Source: an uncultured Eubacteriales bacterium
GTDB lineage: Bacteria > Bacillota > Clostridia > Christensenellales > Aristaeellaceae
Reading direction: 5' to 3'
DNA length: 21,267 nt
Assembly: GCA_900553265.1 (NCBI GenBank)
Contig: USDD01000046.1
Coordinates: forward strand, 1 to 21,267
The position numbers were made by a program, and so were the translations under genes. Below are positions 15,817-21,267 of this stretch, piece after piece. The stretch's first letter is position 1; every line of letters starts with the position of its first letter. Under the pieces are notes generated by a model that was not told where the DNA came from, did no database searches, and saw nothing but the letters and a program-made list of their open reading frames with translations.

Positions 15817-16463
15817 GAATGCTCCCCTCTCAGAGCGCGGCGGCTCTGCTTTCTTCTTTCGAACGCGCGCACCAGCGCGTAGATTCCGGCGGCGAGGCCG
15901 CAGCCCGCGGCGAGATCGGCTGCGGAATGCTGCTTCACAAACACGGTGGACAGGCAGATGAGGATCACCAGCGCCGCCGACAGCGCGCGGCGGACGGGCA
16001 TTTTTCTTCCTCGGCCCGCGCCGAAGGCCCCCAGATGGACGGCCAGCGCCTCATAGCAGTGCAGACTCGGCAGCACGTTCACCGGCCGGTCGTGGGCGTA
16101 GATGAACCGGCACAGCCATCGCAGCAGTCCCGGCCCCGCCGCGTCCGGGCGGAAGTCGATGCAGGTGGGGCAGATCAGGAAAAACGCCGTGGACAGCAGC
16201 ATGCCGGAAAACAGCGTCCACGCCTGCCGGCGAAACGCGCCGCGGTCGCGGAAGCAGGTGGTCAGCAGCATGCCGGGCACGTAGGGGTACCAGAGGATGT
16301 AGGGCACGATGAACGCCGGCACGAAGGGAATGCGGTCGTCCAGCGGCAGATGGATCACGCGATGCTCAAGGCCCATCCACTGGGACAGAAAGTACATTCC
16401 GCCCACGGGCAGGAACATCAGAAACGCCAGCGTCTGGGGATACCTGCGCAGCCATCGCCTCAA
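15813..16463 (-). CDS. PAP2-family membrane phosphatase (inositolphosphotransferase/Aur1-like subgroup)
   Basis: A 216-aa protein with about six hydrophobic segments. The phosphatase C2 motif is LPSLHC (131-136, catalytic-region H135). The C3 motif is S172-T173-x5-H179-x3-D183, where the usual Arg after Ser is Thr. An upstream ICPT segment (97-100) and HDRP (124-127) fit the Aur1/inositolphosphotransferase-like branch. These enzymes hydrolyse or transfer lipid phosphate groups at the membrane. The start is TTG at 16463, with GAGG 5 nt upstream; no in-frame ATG lies near. It is the first gene of a two-gene operon with its own promoter at 16510-16539. Confidence 0.87.
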   Translation of the reverse strand: MRRWLRRYPQTLAFLMFLPVGGMYFLSQWMGLEHRVIHLPLDDRIPFVPAFIVPYILWYPYVPGMLLTTCFRDRGAFRRQAWTLFSGMLLSTAFFLICPTCIDFRPDAAGPGLLRWLCRFIYAHDRPVNVLPSLHCYEALAVHLGAFGAGRGRKMPVRRALSAALVILICLSTVFVKQHSAADLAAGCGLAAGIYALVRAFERRKQSRRALRGEHS

Positions 16464-16509
16464 ATCGACCTCTTCCCCCTCTTTTCGACAATTTTGAGAT
16501 ATTTCAATC

Positions 16510-16539
16510 AGTATAGCACGCGGCGAACAGGCGCGTCAA
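16510..16539 (-). promoter_or_regulatory. Sigma-A promoter of the PAP2-ywaF-like operon
   Basis: On the minus strand, TTGACG (16534-16539), an 18-bp spacer and TATACT (16510-16515) lie about 47 bp before the TTG start. The sequence is near consensus with slightly long spacing. It is divergent from the rimO promoter. Confidence 0.75.
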
Positions 16540-16616
16540 GAAGCGGGCGATGTTCTAATAAAAGTGTAAAAATGTCATAAAGGTTTTGACATTGGTTCCC
16601 AATCGGAGGGGCGGTC

Positions 16617-16645
16617 TTGCTTTTTTGAAATAAAAGAGATATAAT
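16617..16645 (+). promoter_or_regulatory. Sigma-A promoter upstream of rimO
   Basis: TTGCTT (16617-16622), a 17-bp spacer and a perfect TATAAT (16640-16645). The predicted transcript starts near 16652, giving an untranslated leader of about 250 nt before the rimO start codon. Confidence 0.7.
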
Positions 16646-16678
16646 TATGGTGGTAATTTGTTGTTTGTACTCCCCTCG

Positions 16679-16710
16679 GGAGAGCTCGAGAGGGCTTCGG
16701 CCCTCTCGAA
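16679..16710 (+). repeat. Dispersed hairpin repeat, partial copy B
   Basis: A 32-bp block identical to 21223-21254 except that the 4-nt loop is TTCG instead of CGAA. The 10-bp stem core is thus kept while the loop is flipped relative to the flanks. It lacks the long tail present in copies A and C. It lies about 27 nt inside the predicted rimO transcript and would form a c(UUCG)g hairpin in that RNA. Confidence 0.75.
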
Positions 16711-16900
16711 GTGAAATCGCGGCCGGCGACATGTGCGGCGGCCGCGGGGAAATTTTTATGCAGGAAAATCCCATTTTCCGGAAGAAAAATTTCTGCCTTG
16801 CAGTTTCCGCGCCCGAAAATCCAAAGGATTTTAGCGGAAACTGGTAGGGGTGGCAGTGGCGGGGGAGCTTGCTCCCCCGTCCACAGATAGGAGGAATATC
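16711..16900 (+). promoter_or_regulatory. Highly structured rimO leader with four further hairpins
   Basis: After repeat copy B, four inverted repeats follow in order. The first is an 8-bp CGCGGCCG stem (16718-16725 with 16739-16746). The second is a nested AT-rich hairpin, with inner stem GGAAAAT/ATTTTCC at 16763-16769 and 16773-16779 and outer arms 16750-16757 and 16785-16792. The third has a 10-bp CAGTTTCCGC stem (16801-16810 with 16834-16843) with an inner 7-bp AAAATCC stem (16816-16822 with 16826-16832). The fourth is a 9-bp CGGGGGAGC stem (16860-16868 with 16871-16879) just before the ribosome binding site. No gene is seen here. It matches no riboswitch class I can name. Confidence 0.6.
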
Positions 16901-18220
16901 ATGTCCATCACCAAGGTTGGTCTGGTCTCGCTGGGCTGCGCGAAGAATCGCGTGGATTCTGAAAATCTGCTGGGCATGCTGGCTCAGCGCGGCATGGAAA
17001 TCGTCGCCGATCCCGCCGAGGCCGACGTCATCTTCGTCAACACCTGCGGCTTCATCGAGTCCGCGAAGGAGGAGTCCATCGAGGCCATTTTCGACATGGC
17101 TCAATACAGAAAGTCCGGAAGGCTTCAGAAGCTGTTCGTCACCGGCTGTCTGGCCCAGCGCTATCCCGACGCGCTGATGGACGAGATTCCCGAGATCGAC
17201 GGCATCATGGGTGTGGCGGACTACGCGCGCCTGAGCCAGATGCTCGCCGACGCGGCGGACGGTCAGCGCCCCTGCTACATTCAGAACGGCGCGCGCTTCC
17301 TGCACACACCGCGCATTCTGACCACGCCGGGCTATTCCGCCTTCGTGAAAATCTCCGACGGCTGCGACAACCGCTGCACCTACTGCGCCATTCCGCTGAT
17401 CCGCGGCGGCTACGCCTCGCGCCCCTTCGACGACATCGTGGACGAGTGCCGCCGGCTGGCCGAGTCGGGCGTGACGGAGCTGACGCTGATTGCGCAGGAC
17501 ACGTCGCGCTACGGCTGCGATCTGGGCGACGGGAAGCTGCTGCTGCCGGAGCTGCTGAAGGCCGTGTCCGACATCGAGGGCGTGCACTGGGTGCGCGTGC
17601 TGTACTGCTATCCCGATTCCACGGACGATCGCCTGCTGGACGCCATCGCGGATCTTCCGAAGGTCGCGCCGTATCTGGATCTTCCTCTTCAGCACATCAA
17701 CGACCGGCTGCTGCGCCGCATGAACCGCCGCGGCAGCTCGGAATGGATCAAAAGCCGCATCGCCGAGTGCCGCCGCCGGGGGCTGATCGTGCGCACGACG
17801 ATGATCGTGGGCTTCCCGGGCGAGACGGACGCGGAGTTCGAGGAGCTTTTACAGTTCGTGAAGGACGCACGGTTCGATCGGCTGGGCGCGTTCACCTATT
17901 CGCCGGAGGAGGGCACGCCCGCGGCGGCGATGCCCGATCAGATCGACGAGGAGGTCAAAATCGCGCGGCTGGATCAGCTGATGATGCTCCAGCAGGCGGT
18001 GTCCATGGAGGTCAATGAGGCGCGCGTCGGCACGGTCTGCGAGGTGCTGGTGGACGGCTTCGACGAGGACGGCCGGCCCTACGGCCGCTCCATTTACGAA
18101 GCGCCGGAGAGCGACGGCTGCATCTGGCTGGAATCCCAGCGGGCGCTGAAGCCCGGCGAGTACGTGCAGGTTCGCATCACCGGCGCGGACGCATACGATC
18201 TGACGGGCAAAGTGCTCTGA
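16901..18220 (+). CDS. rimO: Ribosomal protein uS12 methylthiotransferase RimO
   Basis: A 439-aa radical SAM enzyme that adds a methylthio group to an aspartate of ribosomal protein uS12. The N-terminal UPF0004 domain carries the three cysteines of the auxiliary iron-sulfur cluster (C13 in SLGCAKNRVDSE, C49 in NTCGF, C83 in TGCLAQRY). The radical SAM CxxxCxxC is C155, C159 and C162 in GCDNRCTYC. A C-terminal TRAM domain spans about 368-436. The LGCAKNRVDSE opening separates RimO from MiaB. The start is the ATG at 16901 with TAGGAGG. An in-frame GTG at 16850 is rejected because it would run through the leader hairpin. pgsA follows after 12 bp, a familiar Firmicutes pairing. Confidence 0.96.
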   Translation: MSITKVGLVSLGCAKNRVDSENLLGMLAQRGMEIVADPAEADVIFVNTCGFIESAKEESIEAIFDMAQYRKSGRLQKLFVTGCLAQRYPDALMDEIPEIDGIMGVADYARLSQMLADAADGQRPCYIQNGARFLHTPRILTTPGYSAFVKISDGCDNRCTYCAIPLIRGGYASRPFDDIVDECRRLAESGVTELTLIAQDTSRYGCDLGDGKLLLPELLKAVSDIEGVHWVRVLYCYPDSTDDRLLDAIADLPKVAPYLDLPLQHINDRLLRRMNRRGSSEWIKSRIAECRRRGLIVRTTMIVGFPGETDAEFEELLQFVKDARFDRLGAFTYSPEEGTPAAAMPDQIDEEVKIARLDQLMMLQQAVSMEVNEARVGTVCEVLVDGFDEDGRPYGRSIYEAPESDGCIWLESQRALKPGEYVQVRITGADAYDLTGKVL

Positions 18221-18232
18221 GGAGGGGTGGAA

Positions 18233-18784
18233 ATGAATCTTCCCAACAAACTTTCCATGCTGCGCATCTGCATGATTCCCATTTTCGTGATTTTCGCGCT
18301 GATGAACGCGGCGTGGGCGCAGTACGCCGCACTGGCGGTGTTCGCGCTGGCGTCGCTGACGGACATGCTGGACGGCAAAATCGCCCGGGCGCGCAATCTG
18401 GTGACCAATTTCGGCAAATTCATCGATCCCATCGCCGACAAGCTGCTGGTGATGTCCGCGCTGGTGGTGCTGACCTCTCAGGGGCGCATGCCGGCGTGGG
18501 TGTGCATCGTCATGCTGGCCCGGGAGTTCGCCATCAGCGGCCTGAGGCTCATCGCCGTGGAGAACGGACGGGTGATCGCCGCGGGCATGCTGGGCAAGAT
18601 CAAGACCGTCACGCAGATGGCCGCGGTGATGCTGCTTCTGCTGCTCGTTCCCGTGAGCGGGGAGGGACTGCTGGGGCACGGCGGCGCGGTTTTTGCGGAC
18701 GCGGTGATGTACGTCAGCGCGGCAATGACGGTGGTCAGCGGGGTGGACTATCTGGTGAGAAATTGGGATGTGCTGAAGGAGTAA
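18233..18784 (+). CDS. pgsA: CDP-diacylglycerol--glycerol-3-phosphate 3-phosphatidyltransferase
   Basis: A 183-aa membrane enzyme that makes phosphatidylglycerol phosphate from CDP-diacylglycerol and glycerol-3-phosphate. The CDP-alcohol phosphotransferase motif is complete: D44, D47-G48, A51-R52, G61, D65 and D69 in DMLDGKIAR...GKFIDPIAD. About five hydrophobic segments and the MNLPNKLSMLRI opening are typical of PgsA. The ATG at 18233 follows GGAGGGG, 7 nt away; the in-frame GTG at 18227 overlaps that site and is less likely. It is co-transcribed with rimO and ends just before a terminator. Confidence 0.95.
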   Translation: MNLPNKLSMLRICMIPIFVIFALMNAAWAQYAALAVFALASLTDMLDGKIARARNLVTNFGKFIDPIADKLLVMSALVVLTSQGRMPAWVCIVMLAREFAISGLRLIAVENGRVIAAGMLGKIKTVTQMAAVMLLLLLVPVSGEGLLGHGGAVFADAVMYVSAAMTVVSGVDYLVRNWDVLKE

Positions 18785-18792
18785 AAATTAAC

Positions 18793-18828
18793 ACAAAGGA
18801 GGCGATTCAATTAAATCGTCTCCTTTGT
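18793..18828. terminator. Bidirectional terminator between pgsA and the AT-rich gene pair
   Basis: A 15-bp stem with one G-T pair (18793-18807 with 18814-18828) and a 6-nt loop starts 8 nt after the pgsA stop. A T-rich tail follows on the plus strand (TTCTCTTCT) and a better TTAATTTTT tail on the minus strand. It separates pgsA from the convergent small genes. Confidence 0.82.
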
Positions 18829-18851
18829 TCTCTTCTAACATTATTCTCCTG

Positions 18852-19286
18852 TTATGAAGCTATTTTCTCCCGAAGTACATTCACATTCGTTCCATTGACG
18901 TATGTTTGATTTTCTCCATGCTCGATTCCTAATTTTTCCATTTGCTCTTTTTTTTCTTGTGAAGGATGCTGTCCTTCTCTTAAATTTCTCAGATGAGGTC
19001 TTCTCCAAAATTCAAGGCATTCCGCTTCATTTTCCTGGGTTTCTTCTATGTTCTCTTCAAATACTTCCTTCTTTTCTTCTGGCACCAAACTCCTTACATT
19101 CTCTAATTCTTCTTTATCAAATCCTACTGCCATATAGCTTTCTGGTTCGATTACTTCACCGTTTCGAGCTTTCCTATACAGACAATAAACGACTCCTCCA
19201 ATGGTTACGACTGCTAGCAATACACCTCCAATGACTTTCCATACAACCTTTGTTTTCTCCCTCTGCTTATTCTTTTTCCTTCTCAT
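18852..19286 (-). CDS. Single-pass membrane protein of unknown function
   Basis: A 144-aa protein I do not recognise. A very basic N-terminus (MRRKKNKQREKTK) precedes one membrane segment at about residues 15-37, followed by a highly charged, Glu/Lys-rich tail with likely helical content (about 55-125). The charge pattern predicts the tail outside and the basic end inside. The ATG at 19286 has a GGAGGA site. The gene overlaps the end of the XRE regulator gene by 20 bp, so the two are probably translated together. The base composition is AT-rich, unlike the GC-rich genes on either side, which suggests recent acquisition. A role as partner or target of the XRE regulator is plausible but unproven. 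Confidence 0.7.
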   Translation of the reverse strand: MRRKKNKQREKTKVVWKVIGGVLLAVVTIGGVVYCLYRKARNGEVIEPESYMAVGFDKEELENVRSLVPEEKKEVFEENIEETQENEAECLEFWRRPHLRNLREGQHPSQEKKEQMEKLGIEHGENQTYVNGTNVNVLREKIAS

Positions 19287-19749
19287 ATTCTTCCTCCTTA
19301 CTTTTTCCAGTTTTTTTCATTCCTGCCATCGCTACTGTTGCTGCAAGAAGCGCTCCTGCCAATACGCACCACTTTTCTGAAGCAATCAGTCTAGTTGTCT
19401 TTCGCGCGACGATTGATGGTGCAAGAAGCTTCGCATCGGATAAAACGCTTTCTTTTTCCTCCTCACTGTAATTCTCGGGAAAGTCCACCAGAACCCGTAT
19501 GACGTCATTCAGCATCTTCATCTCATTTTCTGGCGCTTCTTCTATTTCTTCAGAAAGCACATTTCGAATTGCCCGATACTGCATCACCGTCATCTCATTG
19601 CGTCCGTTCTCCAAATTACTTATCATCTGTCGTGAAACGCCCAGCTTCTCTCCCAACTCTGAAGTGCTCCAACCTGCTGTCGTCCGAACCAGTGAAAGAT
19701 ACTTTTGCAGCCTTTCTTTCCGTTTCAGCAGTTCCTCTTTGGTTACCAT
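19267..19749 (-). CDS. XRE-family helix-turn-helix protein with C-terminal membrane tail
   Basis: A 160-aa protein. Residues about 15-68 form a Cro/C1-type HTH (TSELGEKLGVSRQMISNLENGR, with MISNLENGR as recognition helix and turn). A linker of about 55 residues follows, then one hydrophobic segment at about 127-143 (WCVLAGALLAATVAMAG) and a charged tail. A membrane-anchored repressor-like protein is implied, which could sense envelope or partner state. The ATG at 19749 was chosen because GGAGGG lies just upstream; an upstream in-frame start at 19770 falls within the -10 region and lacks a site. It is AT-rich like its overlapping partner. It is transcribed from a near-consensus promoter and may autoregulate. 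Confidence 0.85.
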   Translation of the reverse strand: MVTKEELLKRKERLQKYLSLVRTTAGWSTSELGEKLGVSRQMISNLENGRNEMTVMQYRAIRNVLSEEIEEAPENEMKMLNDVIRVLVDFPENYSEEEKESVLSDAKLLAPSIVARKTTRLIASEKWCVLAGALLAATVAMAGMKKTGKSKEEEYEKEKE

Positions 19750-19770
19750 ATCTTCCCTCCTCTCAAGCAT

Positions 19771-19799
19771 ATTATACTCATCTAAGTAGCTCTTGTCAA
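19771..19799 (-). promoter_or_regulatory. Near-consensus sigma-A promoter of the XRE gene pair
   Basis: On the minus strand, a perfect TTGACA (19794-19799), a 17-bp spacer and a perfect TATAAT (19771-19776). The -10 ends about 21 bp before the chosen ATG, giving a very short leader. Such a strong promoter fits an autorepressed regulator. Confidence 0.9.
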
Positions 19800-19800
19800 C

Positions 19801-20125
19801 TATAATTTCTCATAACACTTAAATTTCTATTATCTTGTATAGTTTCTTTATTGTTGTTATTCATTTGATGCAATATAAAACAGCAGTAGCTACTGTTCCG
19901 GCTGTTTCCAAGGTGCAGTTGCGCCTTGGAAATTCGCTCGGAAGATAGCGCGCCCGCCCTCATTCGTCCGCATGGCTTTGGCGGAAATCTGGAGCTTTTC
20001 GTCCCTGACGTTTTCCGGTTCGGGCGGGCGGGGGAAACGGACGAGACAGACTGCGGCGTTGGAGGAGTTGGGCTGCGGCGGGCTCTGCCCGCACCCGCCA
20101 AGGAACCTTAGGTTCCTTGGATTCT
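19801..20125. other. Structured non-coding region between XRE operon and hydrolase
   Basis: No convincing gene. The first ~80 bp are AT-rich and belong to the island. The rest is GC-rich and structured. It has a perfect 12-bp palindrome CAGTAGCTACTG (19884-19895). A 12-bp stem with one G-T pair and an AGTT loop follows (19905-19916 with 19921-19932). A short TCCGC/GCGGA hairpin lies at 19967-19985. CCCGCCC and CGTCCG words have complements at about 20023-20044 in crossing order. A GCGGGC-TCT-GCCCGC hairpin lies at 20078-20092. A minus-strand reading frame crosses it, but its proline- and arginine-rich start and lack of a ribosome binding site argue against a protein. It may be a mobile or conserved RNA-like intergenic element. 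Confidence 0.5.
20098..20120 (-). terminator. Hairpin downstream of the alpha/beta hydrolase gene
   Basis: A perfect 10-bp stem, CCAAGGAACC (20098-20107) with GGTTCCTTGG (20111-20120), and a TTA loop. It lies about 40 nt past the hydrolase stop. No T-run follows on the minus strand, so a terminator role is uncertain. Confidence 0.4.
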
Positions 20126-20158
20126 CCTTTTGCTGCCGCGTTTTTGGTGGAGGTGGTA

Positions 20159-21076
20159 TTAGCGACAAATTTTATCTACAAACTTCAACAGATCATTATC
20201 CACTTCGTCCGAGCGTTCATTGAAGATCTCGTGGCGGAGGCCGGGGTACATCTTGGCTTCGACGTTTTTCGGGCCGCGTTTTTCGATATTCTCTCTGGCC
20301 ATATCGAAGCCCTTATGGCCGAGGGCGCAGGGGTCGTCCTCGCCGGACATGAACCGCACCGGCAGCGTCTCCGGCAGGCGCGTTTTCTCATCATAGGCAC
20401 GCTGCATCAGCGTCAGCAGCGCCCGATAGCCATTCAGCGTAAAGCCGAATCCGCACAGCGGGTCGTTCTCATACGCGCGCACATTGTCTCGGTCGGCGCT
20501 CAGCCACAGAAAGTGTGAATCGCCCTGAAAATTCTTCTCGAACGGGCCGTTGAGCATGGCGTCCATCAGTTTACTCCGGGCGCGGTCATTGCCCAGATGC
20601 GCGCCCTGAAGCACCCACGTCAGCGCCTTGCCCATGCCGCAGGCGGCGTTATATCCGGGACTGCCCGACAGCAGCAGGCCATCCAGCGTGTCTCCATGCT
20701 CCGCGGCGTAGGCTCTTGCCGCCAGCGAACCCATGCTATGGCCCACCATCACCAGCTTCAGCCCGGGAAAGCGCCGGCGCAGCAGCGCGTTCACCTGCGC
20801 GAGGTCGGCCGTCACGCCGTCCGCGCCGGCCGGATAGAAATAGCCCAGATCCTCCTGCGCGCGCACGCTCTCGCCGTGGCCGCGATGGTCGTGGATGATG
20901 CTCGCGTAGCCCTCGGCGGCCAGCAGGCACATCACGCGCAGATAGCGCTCCTTATGCTCGGCCATGCCGTGGGAAAACTGCACGAGGCCCTTCGGCGCGC
21001 CGTCGGGCGTGACCATCAGCACCGACAGCGGCGTTTTGTCCATTTTGGACGCAATGATGAATTTCTCCTGCTGCAT
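20159..21076 (-). CDS. Alpha/beta hydrolase, lysophospholipase/monoacylglycerol lipase-like (Hydrolase_4)
   Basis: A 305-aa cytoplasmic serine hydrolase. The nucleophile elbow is GHSMGS with S114. The acid is D247 or D248 in SGEDDP, and the histidine is H282 in GLRHEIFNE. HGM (36-38) supplies the oxyanion hole and DHRGHGES (63-70) is the typical following strand. This matches the Hydrolase_4/PldB-like group, which cleaves fatty acyl esters such as monoacylglycerols or lysophospholipids. There is no signal peptide or membrane segment. The ATG at 21076 has GGGAGGG upstream. It appears monocistronic within the window: a minus-strand terminator at 21171-21201 isolates it from whatever lies further right. 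No clear promoter was identified in the ~95 bp between. Confidence 0.92.
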   Translation of the reverse strand: MQQEKFIIASKMDKTPLSVLMVTPDGAPKGLVQFSHGMAEHKERYLRVMCLLAAEGYASIIHDHRGHGESVRAQEDLGYFYPAGADGVTADLAQVNALLRRRFPGLKLVMVGHSMGSLAARAYAAEHGDTLDGLLLSGSPGYNAACGMGKALTWVLQGAHLGNDRARSKLMDAMLNGPFEKNFQGDSHFLWLSADRDNVRAYENDPLCGFGFTLNGYRALLTLMQRAYDEKTRLPETLPVRFMSGEDDPCALGHKGFDMARENIEKRGPKNVEAKMYPGLRHEIFNERSDEVDNDLLKFVDKICR

Positions 21077-21169
21077 TCAGCGCATCCCTCCCGATGGTTC
21101 TATGAGGATTCCCGAAAAATCAGATGGAAATTCCGATGAAAAGAAAAGCGCCGGACGGGCGCAGAGATG

Positions 21170-21201
21170 AAAAAAGGCGGCGGAGGGGAAACCTCCGCCG
21201 C
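21170..21201 (-). terminator. Rho-independent terminator upstream of the hydrolase gene
   Basis: A perfect 10-bp GC-rich stem (21177-21186 with 21192-21201, 5-nt loop). On the minus strand it is followed after one base by six Ts (21170-21175). It would end a minus-strand transcript entering from beyond the right edge. It sits 2 bp from repeat copy C. Confidence 0.85.
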
Positions 21202-21203
21202 TC

Positions 21204-21256
21204 CAGGCTGTCAAAAACCCACGGAGAGCTCGAGAGGGCCGAAGCCCTCTCGAATT
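21204..21256 (+). repeat. Dispersed hairpin repeat, copy C
   Basis: A 53-bp unit matching the reverse complement of 1-54 apart from one base missing in the A-run. It contains the same 10-bp stem, with CGAA loop on this strand. Copies A and C are therefore inverted relative to each other at the two edges of the window. No transposase or target-site duplication is visible. Confidence 0.8.
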
Positions 21257-21267
21257 TAAATCGAGCC

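Noticed and set aside
16850..16900. Upstream GTG start for rimO adding 17 residues
   Set aside because: It would translate through the last leader hairpin, and the ATG at 16901 has a strong ribosome binding site and gives the standard N-terminus.
19890..20168. 92-codon minus-strand open frame as a real small protein
   Set aside because: No ribosome binding site, a Pro/Arg/Gln-rich start, and the sequence is dominated by palindromes that suggest non-coding function.
1..21267. Large composite transposon bounded by the inverted terminal repeats
   Set aside because: No transposase or integrase was seen, housekeeping genes rimO and pgsA lie inside, and a third copy sits internally. A dispersed repeat at contig ends is simpler.

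Overview
The window looks like chromosomal DNA from a GC-rich, Gram-positive anaerobe of class Clostridia, probably a gut lineage. The evidence is consensus AAGGAGG-type ribosome binding sites, sigma-A promoters with 17-18 bp spacers, an LplB/LplC-type sugar importer without its own ATPase, a ROK repressor, and an adjacent rimO-pgsA pair. Genus cannot be assigned from the sequence alone. Nearly identical copies of a ~53 bp hairpin-containing repeat lie at both ends in opposite orientation, and a third partial copy lies upstream of rimO. Both ends may therefore be assembly breaks at a dispersed repeat.

Region 1 (60-7396, minus strand) is a carbohydrate uptake and control block. In transcription order it holds a ROK-family repressor, two ABC permeases (LplB-like, LplC-like), a solute-binding protein and a large two-TM AraC-type regulator. 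A terminator-like hairpin separates the solute-binding protein gene from the AraC gene.

Region 2 (7596-13413, plus strand) is transcribed divergently from the ROK gene, with good sigma-A promoters facing outward on both sides. It is a tight six-gene catabolic operon: a metal-site-less amidohydrolase-like protein, an intact amidohydrolase, a DegT/DnrJ/EryC1/StrS PLP aminotransferase, a sugar-phosphate isomerase/epimerase-type TIM barrel, a Gfo/Idh/MocA oxidoreductase and a divergent xylose-isomerase homologue. Together with region 1 this looks like import and oxidative breakdown of an unusual sugar, amino sugar, glycoside or aminocyclitol. The substrate is unknown. This is the best candidate for an undescribed system here.

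Region 3 (13623-16463) holds an AGCS sodium:alanine/glycine symporter, then, converging on it across a shared bidirectional terminator, a two-gene operon of a PAP2-type phosphatase and a YwaF-like membrane protein.

Region 4 (16464-18784) holds rimO and pgsA. A ~250-nt leader with five successive hairpins precedes rimO.

Region 5 (18785-19905) is a visibly AT-rich island of about 1.1 kb. It carries two overlapping minus-strand genes, a membrane-tailed XRE regulator and a single-TM protein of unknown function, behind a near-perfect sigma-A promoter. It occupies the place downstream of pgsA where many Firmicutes have cinA/recA. It is followed by a structured GC-rich non-coding stretch (about 19884-20120) and an alpha/beta hydrolase gene (20159-21076, minus). 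No tRNA, rRNA, CRISPR array or transposase gene was recognised.
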